DNA from: Chlorella sorokiniana
Lineage: Eukaryota; Chlorophyta; Trebouxiophyceae; Chlorellales; Chlorellaceae
Length of the DNA: 64,000 nt
Assembly (NCBI GenBank): GCA_025917655.1
Contig: CP084620.1
Coordinates: forward strand, 2,046,001 to 2,110,000
Direction of reading: 5' to 3'
The notes beneath the pieces were generated by a model. The model did not search any database and had not been told where the DNA came from. It saw only the letters and a program-made list of their open reading frames with translations. A program made the position numbers and the translations under genes. Positions 1 through 10,561 of the stretch are shown one piece after another. Each line of letters starts with the position of its first letter. Positions within the stretch are counted from its first letter, which is position 1.

Positions 1-2966
1 ATGTCCCCGCTGCCCTCCTGGCTCCGGGCTGCGCAGGCGGCCGCGGCGCAGCAAGAAGAAGAAGTACGTGCCGCTGATGCAGCATCCGGTGTGGAGCGCG
101 CTGCCGCCGCCCGCTGCCGCGGTGGTGGCCGACGTGCACCCTCTGCTGGAGCCCCTGCTGGTGCCCCGGGTGAGACGCAGGCTGAGGCCGCCGCCGCTGC
201 ATGCGCATGTTCCGTGCCTGCGCACGCAGCCTGCGCACCCTTGTGCGTGCCGTGCCCGGGTTGTGCCCTCCGGACGCCTGGCCCCGCTGCCGCCCCCTCC
301 CCGCAGGCCCCTGAGCACCTGACCAGCCACCAGATGCTGTTCTGCCCCGCCGAGGACGAGCTGCTGGCGCTGGGGCTGCAGAGGTGGGCGCGAGGGCGCC
401 GCGCCCGCATCCTGCCGTGAAGCCTGCACAGCCGCAGGCTGGACCCGCCATCACCATGGTTCCTGCGCTCGCGTGCGTGGCCCCGACAAACCCACCCCCC
501 GCACCCACCACCCACCCACCCACCCACCCCCAGGTACGGCTACGACTGGCCCCGCATCTGGGCTGAGCTGCTGCCCACCAAGAGCCTGGCCCAGCTGAAG
601 AACCGGCGCAAGAATCGGTGCGCGGGCAACGCCCGACAACTGCATCAAGGTGCGGCGCAGGCAGGGAGGGCCAGGCGCGTTCAGGTCTGGGGGGGGCCTG
701 CTGCCTGCAAGCGCGCAGCAGCTCCCGCTGAGCGGGGCAGGCTGGGAGCTGTGCAGCGCTGGGCTTGCCCGCGCACCCTGCACCCCTCGCTGTGCTGACC
801 CGGTGGCTGTCTCTGCGTAAGCCCCCCCCGCCTTCTTCCCCCTTGTTTGCGCTGCCCCAGGACGTGGTGGCCTCCATCAGCGGGGAGCTGCTGCCTGACG
901 AGGTGGCGCTGCTGGACAAGGCGCTGCACTACTACGGCCGCCAGCCGCACCGCTGGCACATCATCTGCAGGGACCACCTGCCCCACCGGCAGCCCCAGAT
1001 CCTGGCCCGCCTCTGGTCCCAGCACACCGGCGGCGCCAGCCGGCTGGAGCCCAACCGCCCCAGCGGAGGCGCGCGCCGCATCGATCGCAAGCGGCAGCGC
1101 AGCGCCAACGGCGGGCCCGATGGCAGCGCGGGGAGGCGCCGGAGGGCGGCCCTGGTTCGGAGGCGGAGGCGGGGGCAGCGAGACGGAGGCAGCGCCCGCC
1201 GAGGACGCCGGCGCGCCGCGGGGTTCGCCCCCGCCGCGCCTGCAGCAGCAGCGGCAGCCGCGGCGTGGGCGGCGCACCCCAGCCGAGGCCCCACGGCCGC
1301 CGCAGCGGCCTGCCATGCGCGACATGTTCCTGCGGGGTGGGCCCTCGGATGCGCAGCGGCAGCCGACGGTGCAGGAGGTGCAGCAGCAGCAGCAGTCGGA
1401 GGAGTCGGAGCAGCCGCCCTTGCTGCTGCAGGCGGGGCGGCGCCGCCAGCGCCCTTTGTGGCTGCCCAGCGGGAGCAGCTGCAGCAGCAGCAGCAGTGGG
1501 AGGCGGAGGCCGAGGCGCAGGTTGGAGACGCGGGCCAGGGCGGCTTTGCTGGCGACGACCCAGGGGCAGGCAGCAGAGCTTGCCTGGCGGCTGCGGCCCA
1601 GGGCCAGCAGCTGCAGGGGCAGCAGCCCGGCGCCCGCCCGTGTTTGAGGTGGAGGAGCTGGCGGACTCTGAGGACGACGAATGGGCTGCGCCGCCGCCTG
1701 CAGACCAGGCTCCAGCTGCGGTTGGCGGTGGCGTCGCGGCCCAACCGTCGGCGCAGGGAGCAGGTCCCTCTGTGGGCGGGGCGACATCACAGCCCTGCCG
1801 GCAGCAGCAGGCCAGCGCGGCAGCTGGGGCTCGGTTTGATCGGGAGGAGCTGTCCGACTCTGATGACGAGGGGCCTGCACCCGCCCCTGACCCCGCTGAG
1901 GCAGGCGGGCCTGGTGTAGCACCCGGGCAGGCAGCTGGGGCAGGGCAGGAGGAAGCGGGTGGCTCGCCGCATGCCGCCGCGTCCATGCTCCAGCAGCGCC
2001 TCCAGCCTGGCAGCGGGCAGCAGCGCGGCGAGGTGCTGGACAGGCAGCGGGTGCAGCAAGCTGCGCCGCCAGCCGCTCCACTCGTACCTGGTGCCCCAGT
2101 CAGGCGGTCAGCCAGGGCTGCAGCCAAGCGGCAGCGACAGGAAACAGAACCGCAGTCTGCCGCTGCTGGCCGTCAGTGCAGCCCCCAGAGCAACAAAGCG
2201 AAGCAGCTGAAGCTGAACGACACCTCGACAGCAGCTGCACCAGCAGAGGCCGACGGTGAGGGCCGGAGTGCCGCAGACAGAGAACACCTGCAGCTGCGGG
2301 AGCAGCAGCCCGGCGCCCGCCCGTGTTTGAGGTGGAGGAGCTGGCGGACTCTGAGGACGACGAACGGGCTGCGCCGCCGCCTGCAGACCAGGCTCCAGCT
2401 GCAGCCGCAGGCTCAGACCAGGCATCAGCAGCAGCCTCTGACGATGCTCCCGTGCAGACAAAGCAGCCGCAGGTCCGGCTTGATGTTGCGCAGCCTGGGC
2501 TGCAGCAGCCGCTGCCCGACGCGCACCAAGCCCAGCGTGTGCAGCCTGCTGCTGCCGAGGGGCCTGGTGATCAGCAGCTGCAGCGAGACCCGCTCGGGCC
2601 GCCAGATGCTGAGGAGCAGGTCAGCCAGCAGCAGGCGCTACCTGAGGAGCAGCAGTTGCACGCGGGGCAGAGTGTGCTGGGCCCAGCAGGACCTGGTGTT
2701 GTGGAGCTGACCTCTGAAGGGCAGGCCCCTGCTGCAGTCCCCTGCTTCACCGTTGCCCAGGACAAGCTGATGCTGCTGACGCTGTTGAAGGCCGGGGACG
2801 GCTGCTGGCAGGGCAGCTGGCCGATTTGGTTGAGCAGCTGGGCGGCGGCGGGGCGGGCTGCACACCCGAAGCTGTCAGTGCTCGCTGCCTGACCCTGCTT
2901 GCACGATACCAGGAGAAGCAGCGCCTGAAGAAGGCGGCAGCGGCCGAGCCCTTGCGGCTGTCATGA
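1..2966 (+). CDS. GON4-like SANT/Myb-domain nuclear protein, 5' end outside window
   Basis: The 5' end is cut by the window edge. Readable exons are about 1-169, 307-383, 534-649 and 861 onward. The first SANT-like block joins FCPAEDELLALGLQR to YGYDWPRIWAELLPTKS and ends in a QLKNRRKN basic stretch, the pattern of GON4/GON4L and related chromatin regulators. A second block at 861-1040 (LLPDEVALLDKALHYYG ... PQILARLW) is another Myb-like helix set. The middle is Ala/Gln/Arg-rich low complexity with three acidic motifs of the form F-x-x-E-E-L-x-D-S-x-D-D near 1642, 1834 and 2320. A last Myb-like block (DKLMLLTLLKAG ... QLADLVEQLGG ... ARCLTLLARYQEKQ) ends at TGA 2964-2966. Frame changes near 632, 1640, 2260-2320 and 2800 need introns or missing bases; the one near 632 is cured by one extra C. 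Family assignment is an inference from motif shape; nuclear transcriptional role is family knowledge. Confidence 0.6.
1621..1719 (+). repeat. 99-bp direct repeat inside the GON4-like gene, copy 1
   Basis: Matches 2304-2402 over 99 bases with a single visible mismatch (t at 1682 versus c at 2365). Both copies encode FEVEELADSEDDE followed by an Ala/Pro-rich tail. The offset is 683 bases, not a multiple of three, so the two copies lie in different frames relative to each other. Confidence 0.9.
2304..2402 (+). repeat. 99-bp direct repeat inside the GON4-like gene, copy 2
   Basis: Second copy of the unit at 1621-1719. The near identity points to a recent internal duplication or gene conversion within the acidic low-complexity region. 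To translate both copies in the same protein frame, an intron or a base missing from the assembly must lie between them. Confidence 0.9.
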
Positions 2967-3244
2967 ATGATGCTGGCTTTGCCTGCACTTGTGCCTCTGC
3001 TTGTTTGGAGCATGGGTTTGACAAGAGTCCTGGAAAATCTTGGAAGTGAAAGGGACATGCTCCTCAGCGCGGCTGCGAGGGTTTGGCAGTCAGGCGAGGT
3101 CGGGTTCAAACTGCAGTGTGTCCCCAACAACGGTGCTCATTTCGTGGTAGGACTCGCGCTGCATCGTGGCGGAAAGTGGCACAGGGAGGGCAGGAGGCAG
3201 TCAGCCGTGACCAAGGCGGGAGGGGCCACCTTGGCAGGCCCAAG

Positions 3245-4327
3245 TCATAGCAGCTGCAATGCCTGCCGGCGGGCCCTTGCAGAGCTGTAGCTTGCCTGCT
3301 TCTGCTTGATTTCCCGCACAGCCTTGATAGTGAAGTAGAGGGAAGCCAGGCTGAGGACAAACATGATGAACAACAGGGTAGCGGCTGCGCCTTCAAATCC
3401 CACGAGTGAGTGCAGCTTTCCCACGTACTCCACGCGTTTGTCAGCAAGCACATCTGCGAGAGGCAGGCGCGCAGGTGATTTGAGGTCCGCCTCAATGATT
3501 ATTGGATACCAGCAGTCTAGAAGAAAGGCGCTACACTCACCAACAAAGAAGCTGAATGAGATGACGGTTTGAGCTAGGTTGTACCTGCAGTCAAACAGCG
3601 GACAACAACCTGCTCAGGCATCCGTGTGACAGGGGGCCCTACATGCCATCAGCGGCAGACGGCACAGGTGTCACCAGCCCAGCAGCCGGCTTGAGTCAGC
3701 AGCAACGTCATCCCTTCACTCACGCGAAGAATATGGTGCATAGCAGTGGCTGCGATGTGAAAATGCCAGCAAGCCCAAATGCGGCCGAGATGCACGCCAC
3801 AATTGAAAACCAAAACAGAGGATCCAACGGAGTTCTGAAGTAGATCGCCCGCTCCACAACAAGCCGGCGTTGCATGTCATCTGACAGTGCGGGTGTGCCA
3901 GACACACTGCTGTTCAACCCAAATCTACTGTTGAAATAAGCAGTCTGCAGTTAAAACACCAAGATCCTTGGCATGAATCTTCATGCATTCAAGCTCCCCA
4001 GGTGCCGATCCAGACATTGACTGACCTTGTAGCCCTCATATATACCTGCATAGTATGTGGAAGATGTAAACCATTTCCCAATGAGCGAGAATTTGGTGTG
4101 ATGCAGTGACAATCGGTTGCTGTGGCGGCTGGGGGAGGCGGTGGCGGTGGCAGCGCAGAGGCATGCACGAGGAGCTCAGTGCACGATTCCTCACCAAGCA
4201 GAGCGATCCCCACCACCAGCTGCAACACGCCGACCAGGAGCACTCCTGCGCCGGAGCTGAGAGAAGCCAGTCCGCGGAGCGGGGAACTCAATGCCATACC
4301 GTTAGATCCTGTCGCAAGCCGAGCCAT
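3245..4327 (-). CDS. four-pass (tetraspan-type) membrane protein, unknown function
   Basis: I do not recognise the family. The ATG chosen at 4327 opens MARLATGSNGMALSS and leads into a hydrophobic helix (AGVLLVGVLQLVVGIALLG). A small exon reads KWFTSSTYYAGIYEGYK and ends at a gtcagt donor near 4024. The next exon, about 3940-3723, ends with two closely spaced hydrophobic stretches (DPLFWFSIVACISAAFGLAG, then SQPLLCTIFFA) before gtgagt. A short exon at about 3590-3543 adds YNLAQTVISFSFFVG, and the last exon (3452-3245) contains GAAATLLFIMFVLSLASLYF and a basic tail with TGA at 3245-3247. Predicted four membrane segments with a loop between helices 1 and 2 resemble the tetraspan layout, but no CCG-type signature is visible. 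The first donor is not placed with certainty. Confidence 0.55.
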
Positions 4328-4546
4328 GATTGGGGCCGTGGATTCAATCAAAGACGATTGGGACGTCCGCACGCGTCCAGCACGCAGCTTGAAGCCAGGC
4401 AGTACAAGCACAGGCCTGCAGCCGGCCGTGCATTACAACTGAACCTTGCGTCACAGCAGCAGCGAGTGCTTGCTTGCCACCACTGGAGCTTGATTTGAAT
4501 ACATAGCCAATGGACATGGCGGCTTGACAGCGCTGCTAAACAGCAA

Positions 4547-5623
4547 TCACATGAGGCCCAGCTCGCGAAGTCGGCCCGTGTACAGCGGCTGCGGTGGCGG
4601 TGCGCCCGCTGCCGCTGCGGGCGTGTGCCAGTCGGTGACCTCGCAGATCACGACATCATGGTCCCCATGGCTGACTGGCTCACCGGCGAAGCGCAGCTCC
4701 ATCCAGCCCAGGCTGTCGTCCTGCGGGGTGAGAGGCGAGGGCGCTGCTCCGCCGTTTGCTGCAGCGCAGAATCTGGAAGGCAGCTGTGCTCATGCCCAGC
4801 AACCTTCAGCCTGTGCGCATCACGGCATCTGCACGTACCAGGAGCGGCACTCCGTCGCCTGTGCGGCGGGTGGCGGCAAAGCCGAGGACGCCAGCTCGCG
4901 CAGCTTGTCCACATCCCGCCCGCTGGTGCGCCCCAACAGCTCAAACAGCCCCGCGTGCTGCTCTCCGAGTATCTGTGCGCAATGGGGCGGCAGCGGTTTG
5001 CGCGGGGCTGCCAGGTGCGCTGCTGCCCTGCCATCGTCCGGTGGCTACAACGCGACTTGTGCAATGCATCGGACTTGTGACTCGTCCTATGCATCAGCAT
5101 GCTTGGCGGTCGACAACGTCGTTGCTTGCCTGCAGCACCCCCACGCGTGTTCCCAGCATGTTGCGCCAGGACAGGGTGTTGATGTACAGGCCCAGGGCAT
5201 AGTGCCGAGGTTTGAGCGAGATGGGTGCAGCGTACGTCACCAGGTTCATCGTGGGGCTGCCGCCGTCGGGGCCCACAGTCGCCAGGCTGTACACAGGCAT
5301 GCTCAGCTGGGAGTAGGGCGGCGGCTGCTGCTGCCGCTGCTGCTGCTGAACTGCAGGCGGTGCAGCGGCCGTGGCCTGCCCGTCCTGACCTGACGCAGAC
5401 AACGGCAGCAGCCGTGCTGGCTGTGTTTGTCGGAACGATGAATGCCGCACGGGACCCGTAGATCTCCTTCCACTGTGTTCAACCGCGGCATTCCTTGCGC
5501 TCCTGCTGCAAGCCGCAAGCTTGGTAAACCATGTCAGGTTTACCGCGATAACCAATGCAGCGCTCTCACTGATTGATACCAAAGAAGGGCCGATCGCTTG
5601 TGTGCACAAGGGGGATCGACCAT
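4547..5623 (-). CDS. flavin reductase-like FMN-binding domain protein
   Basis: The conserved core reads PVYSLATVGPDGGSPTMN then LVTYAAPISLKP and LGLYINTLSWRN, the FMN-binding beta-barrel signature of the DIM6/NTAB flavin-reductase-like family. A second exon (about 5003-4800) carries LFELLGRTSGRDVDKLREL, a block typical of plant and cyanobacterial members, and the last exon (about 4722-4547) ends DHDVVICEVTDWHTP ... GRLRELGLM with TGA at 4547-4549. The reading frame jumps once after KLREL near 4890; one extra G there restores a continuous LGFAATRRTGDGVPLLVRAD reading. The N-terminal part is Ser/Arg/Ala-rich and Glu-poor, which would suit an organelle transit peptide. No start is certain: the ATG at 5623 is in a different frame from the core, so a first intron or a missing base is likely. 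Substrate unknown. Confidence 0.72.
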
Positions 5624-6260
5624 GACCGGCGCCACCCTCACATCCAATTGCGCTGCGCTCCAGCTAGATAGCGCGCACTGCCTCTCACCCGCCTTCAGTG
5701 GTCGCAATGGCATGGCATTGCTGATGTATCTTTCCATCTAAGGCCGGACAAAATGTTACTGACTATCAAGATGCAAATCAAGGTGCAATCTGTGAGAGCA
5801 GCAAATGCATGTGACAGAGGACTGGAAGGTGGCAGATGTGACCACTGACGTGCGTCGACGTTCAGCCCTGTAGGACTTCAATCTCACATAACCGTCAGCA
5901 GATTACCTCATGCATAACTCAAGGGAATGATATCACAGTCACGCCACAAAGTTCAGGGCTTGTATGCCAAAGCAGGGCAGGGTGGCGCTTGGCGGCGCTG
6001 GCGGCACCCAAGCTGAGGGAGAATACCGAGGAAGCACGGCGACAGCGAAACACCTGTGAATTTGCTCCATGCAGTGGTTACAGTGCTGGTGGCTTTATAT
6101 CTGCAGCGTAGGCAGGGGCGCCCGCGTTTAGTCATCGGGTTTATTCTGCGTTGGCAGCTTGGACCGTTTCGAGGATTTGTTTGGGGGCCCTTGATTGGTT
6201 CGCACACCTATCAGTGGCCTCTCTTGCTGCTGAAGAACGCCAAAGCCCGTCAAGCGCCAC
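5624..6260. other. intergenic region between divergent flavin-reductase-like and HMGS genes
   Basis: This 637-bp stretch must hold both 5' ends. It is less GC-rich than the neighbouring exons. I see no gene, tRNA or repeat in it and no clear TATA element. Confidence 0.5.
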
Positions 6261-9200
6261 ATGCCTGGCGCACCAAACCTGCAAGAACCTGGCAGTGCTG
6301 CAGTGCCCCCGTCAACAAGACCTCAGGCCGAGGATGTGGGCATATTAGCAGCGGAGGTGTATTTCCCGAGCACCTATGTGAGTGACGGCGCGCGTTCGCA
6401 GGGGCTCTACTGCCGGCGCGAGGCTATGCTGAGCTTGAAAAGCGCGTGCTAAATTTCGGTAGCATGGCGCGGGATACTTACGAGGCCACGTGATGTGGCC
6501 CTGCCAACGGGAACCTGCCGCCGCCACTTGCGCCCGGTTTCTGCTGGCTTGGAGGCGGTTATCACACATCTCCGCACTAGCTGCTGAAACGAGCGCTGAA
6601 CGGCAAGACAATGAGGGGAGCTCAAACTTTCCTTTTATCTGCCCTCCTGCTCACGCTCGCATCCCGCTTACACCTGCTCCACGCCCTGCCTGCACCCGGC
6701 ACCCACAGGTGAGGCAGGAGGAGCTTGAGCGCCACGACGGCGTGCCCAGCGGCAAGTACACTGTGGGGCTGGGCCAGCAGGGCCTGTCGTTTGTGGGGGA
6801 CCGGGAGGATGCAGTGTCCATGGCTCTCACCGTGCTGCGCCGCCTGCTGGACCGCCACGCCATCTCGCCGATCGAGGTGCGCCTTGCGCCGCCTCACGGT
6901 TGCGGCACGCTGGAAAAGCTGGAACCTGATGCAGGAACATGGGCAGCCATGGAGCGGTGTGGGGAGATAGGACTGGTTGAAACCGTTTGCCGCAGCCACA
7001 GGCCCCCACCCCCCCACCCCCCATCCCCCACCGACCCCCTCGCCCCGCAGATTGGCCGCCTGGAGGTGGGCACCGAGACGCCGGTGGACGCCTCCAAGTC
7101 CATCAAGACGTACCTCATGGTGCTGCTGGAGGAGGCGGGGAACACAGACGTGGAGGTGGGCCGCGGCGCCGCGGCAGCCTGCGGGCAGCGCATGGGCGGG
7201 CGGCGGGGCAGCAGCGGCAGGCACGCCAGCCCTTGGCGCCGCTTGGCCAGCGCTGCATATGCGCACGTCCTCTCAAGCGCGGCCCTCCCCCAGCCCCCAC
7301 CCAACCCGCTGCAACCCTCCACATTGCGCACCCCACACCGTTGCAGGGCGTGGACTGTGTACAGGCCTGCTACGGCGGCACCGCCGCGGTGCAGAACGCG
7401 GTCAACTGGGTGGAGTCGCGGGCGTGGGACGGGCGCTACGCCGTCGTCGTCATGACAGACGTGGCGCTGTACCCGGCGGGCCCGCGCGGCCCACCTCGGG
7501 CGCCGGCGCCGTGGCGCTGCTCATAGGTGGATCGCCGCGGGTGCTGGCTGAGCAGGGCCCTGGGCAGGGGCTGGGTGCGGGCGCCGCGGGAGGCCACGCC
7601 CGCGAGGGGCCGGGCTCAGGTGCTGGCTCTGCTGCCCCCCCCTCCGCCCGCCAGGCCCCGACGCCCGCTGGTGCTGGAGCGGGGGCTGAGCGCCACCCAC
7701 ATGTCCCACGCCTTCGACTTCTACAAGCCCTCGGGCCTGTACCCGGCGGTGAGGCGGGGGCGCGTGGCACCCGGCTCCCCGCTCCGCTCGGCTGCCGGCT
7801 GGCAAGGGCTGGCGAGGCACGGCCAGGGCTGCCTGCTGGCGCGCGTCCCCCGCAAGGCTGGCCGCAACCCATCCACGCGAGCAACTGCTCCTCCCTCGCA
7901 CCGTGCTGCGCCAGGTGGACGGCCCGCTGTCTGTGTACTGCTACCTGCACACCCTGGACTTGCTGTACGCGCGGTACGCCGCCAAGTGGGAGAAGCGGCA
8001 CGGCAGCCCTTTCCGCTTACACGACGCGGGTGGGTGCCCCCTGGCATGGTGACAGCCGGAAGGCGGCGCTCCTCTGCTGTGGGGTCCTGTGCGCAGCAGA
8101 CCGCCCCCGCCGCCACGCGGCCGAGCGCAGCACCCGCCTGCGTCCCCTCCCCCGGGCTCGGCGCAGACCACGCGCTGTTCCACGCACCCTACAACAAGCT
8201 GGTGCAGAAGGCCTTTGCGCGCCTATTCTACCACGACTTGTGCAGGTGGGGGGTGGGGGTGGGGCACCGCGACATGTGCAGGTGTGTGGGGGGATAGAGG
8301 GTGGGGGCGGGCGCTTGACGACAGTTGCAGGTGATGTGGGGGGCACCCCGACATGTGCAGGTGTGTGTGCGTGATGGGGTGGGGCGCCTGTGGCGGGCTG
8401 TGCGCCCCTGCCCAGCCCTTGTACTCAGGGCTGTTCAGCTTGGGGACGCGGCATCCACTTTGAGCCCCCTTATGTTTCGGCAGACGCTCACGTGTAACCC
8501 CGCATGTCCCCGCCCCCTGCCCCCTCCTGCAGGCACGGCGATGTGCCCGAGGCGCTGGCCGCTGTGGCGGGCAGCCTGCAGGACGGCAGCCACCCGCGCC
8601 CGCCGGCCCAGATGCCCCGCGAGCTGGAGAAGGCCCTGGTGGCGGCTGCCTTCCCGACTACGACCGCAAGGTGTGTGTGCAGGGTTTGGGCGTGCGTCCG
8701 GGCCCCACAGTGGACCAGGAAGAGCTGCTAGCCGGCCAGCAGAGCGGGGGCCGCCATGTGCGAGTCCTGCAGAGGGGCACGCTGCTTCCTCGCGCGCGCG
8801 CCCCCCCCCCCCCCACACACACACACACTGCTCGGGGCCTGCCCACCCCTGCAGGTGCGCCCCTCCACCTGCGTGGCGCGCCAGTGCGGCAACATGTACA
8901 CGGCGTCCATCTGGAGCGGCATACCGCAGGGTGTGTGGGGGCGCGCCGCAGCTGGGCCTGCCTGCGGGGGTGGGGGCTGCGGCCTCCTCAATGGTGCAGG
9001 GGGCACGTTTGGTGCTGCAAGCATGTTGCGTTGTGACAAGTTGGCGCACAGGCTGTGTGTCCCCTGGTGCTTGGGAGTGTCACTACGCGGCCTCCCAACC
9101 CAAATCCCTCCCCACCCAACCACCCTGCGCAGCTGATTGAGACGACCGGCGCTGCCCTGGAGGGGCGCCGCATCCTGCTCTACAGCTATGGCTCCGGCAT

Positions 9201-9793
9201 CTCAGCCACCATGCTGTCCCTGCTAGGACGTGCCACCACCACGCCCCGCTTCTCCCTCACGCGCCTGCAATCAATGGTGGGGCTTGTGTGTGGGTGTGGA
9301 GGGGTGCATGCGCCCTCGATGCCGCCGGGCAGCTGCTTCGAGAGGCTGCAGGCCGCAGCAGGCCGGCGCTGGCTCTGCCGAAACGCCTCCTTGTGTGTCC
9401 GCCTGCAGTCTGACCTGGCCATGCGGCTGGCGCGGAGGGTGCCCAAGAGCCCGGCGGAGTTTGAGCAGGCGCTGCAGCTGGCAGAGCAGAGGTGGGCGGC
9501 AGCACGCGGTTCAGCCATGCCTTGCATCTGCGCTCCTGCAAATCCCCTAATGCTGCTTTGCATGTTGCTTGGTCTCTACCCTGTGGCGTGCTTTCTGCGT
9601 CAGTTTCGTTCACCCAGCTCCCCCATAGGATCAACGCTTCCAAGCATCGCCCATGCTGTGCCACAGGTACTGCGCGGGCAACTACAAGCCGGAGATGCCG
9701 CCCCTGGAGGAGCTGGAGCCAGGTACCTTCCACCTGGTGGAAGTGGATGCGCGGTACCGCCGCATCTACGCCCGCAGGCCGCTCGCTGCGTAA
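6261..9793 (+). CDS. HMGS: hydroxymethylglutaryl-CoA synthase (mevalonate-pathway type)
   Basis: Condenses acetyl-CoA with acetoacetyl-CoA to HMG-CoA. Twelve exons can be read: 6261-6377, 6709-6876, 7051-7155, 7347-7526, 7655-7748, 7915-8029, 8167-8245, 8533-8670, 8855-8940, 9133-9276, 9409-9491, 9667-9793. They give [17 protein letters not shown], the [12 protein letters not shown] block with the catalytic Glu, [11 protein letters not shown] with the nucleophilic Cys (exon 4), [28 protein letters not shown] with the catalytic His (exon 7), [12 protein letters not shown] and the terminal [17 protein letters not shown]. All three catalytic residues are present and coverage is end to end. Frame is lost by one base near 7478-7490, 7661-7670 and 8651-8656, each beside a C/G run, and the exon 9/10 junction is one base off; in each of the three exon cases one added base restores the family sequence. 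No targeting peptide is obvious, so a cytosolic site is likely. Confidence 0.93.
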
Positions 9794-10561
9794 GCATGGC
9801 TGTTGCTGCTCAGCAGCTGAAGCAGTAACCAGTTTTACCCTCCCGGCTCGAAGGTTGCTGTCGCTGCTGCTGTGTTCCTCCTTGGCGCCCTGTACCACCA
9901 CTGTGTTCCTCTCTCTTCACATGCACATGCCGCTACTGATCGCCAGCGCCAGGAAGCTTTTTACCTTCCCAGCCAGTTGAGCACAGGCGTGCTCATGCCA
10001 CCAGTCAGGGCAACAGATGTGTTTTGCCTCACGTTCACAGCGGGATGCCTCCTGTATAGCAGCAGGCGCGCTGTTCCTGCCTGGCTGCATGTCTGATGTA
10101 GCCCCTTCAGCTTCCATGATGGGGCTGCCCCTTCCACTTCTTGAGAACTGCTTTCTTAGCTGTCCTTGCGCGTCACTTTTGTCGCCATTTCCTGCTGCCC
10201 GTCGTTGCTGTTATTGTGTTTCCAACCAGGGCATACATTGGCAGGAAGCACAGAGATGGAGTAACAAGATTTAATGTACGTCAAGTTTCAAGGAGAAAAG
10301 CAGCAGGCACTGTAGGTCTGCTATCTCGACACTTGGCATTGTGCGACAACCAGGCACAAGCCGCATCAAGGAGCCATGTATTCAGGCGAAGTGATACTTC
10401 AACAAGGGAATTGGACCGTGGGGCAGCTTTGTAGTGCACACCGCAGACCTCGGCACACACTGACCGCGCTGGCAGCGCACCTCTTTGCCAATGCTTGCAG
10501 TGACGCTGAATAGCAACAGAGCTGGGAACAGAAGAAGGGGGGGGTACAACGTGCTTTGGTC
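9794..10561. other. convergent intergenic/3' region between HMGS and the FKBP gene
   Basis: It holds the two 3' ends (HMGS +, FKBP -) and is noticeably T-rich, as expected for untranslated regions. No gene, repeat family or RNA is recognised. Confidence 0.5.

Noticed and set aside
932-2127. Long antisense open frames opposite the GON4-like gene
   Set aside because: In very GC-rich sequence stops are rare, so all frames stay open; the antisense translations are Ala/Pro/Arg-rich with no domain, while the sense strand has clear SANT blocks.
6261-9793. HMGS as a pseudogene because of its frame breaks
   Set aside because: The same one-base pattern affects CSN5, BUB3 and ARFRP1, all splice sites and catalytic residues are kept, and each exon break is fixed by one base in a C/G run.
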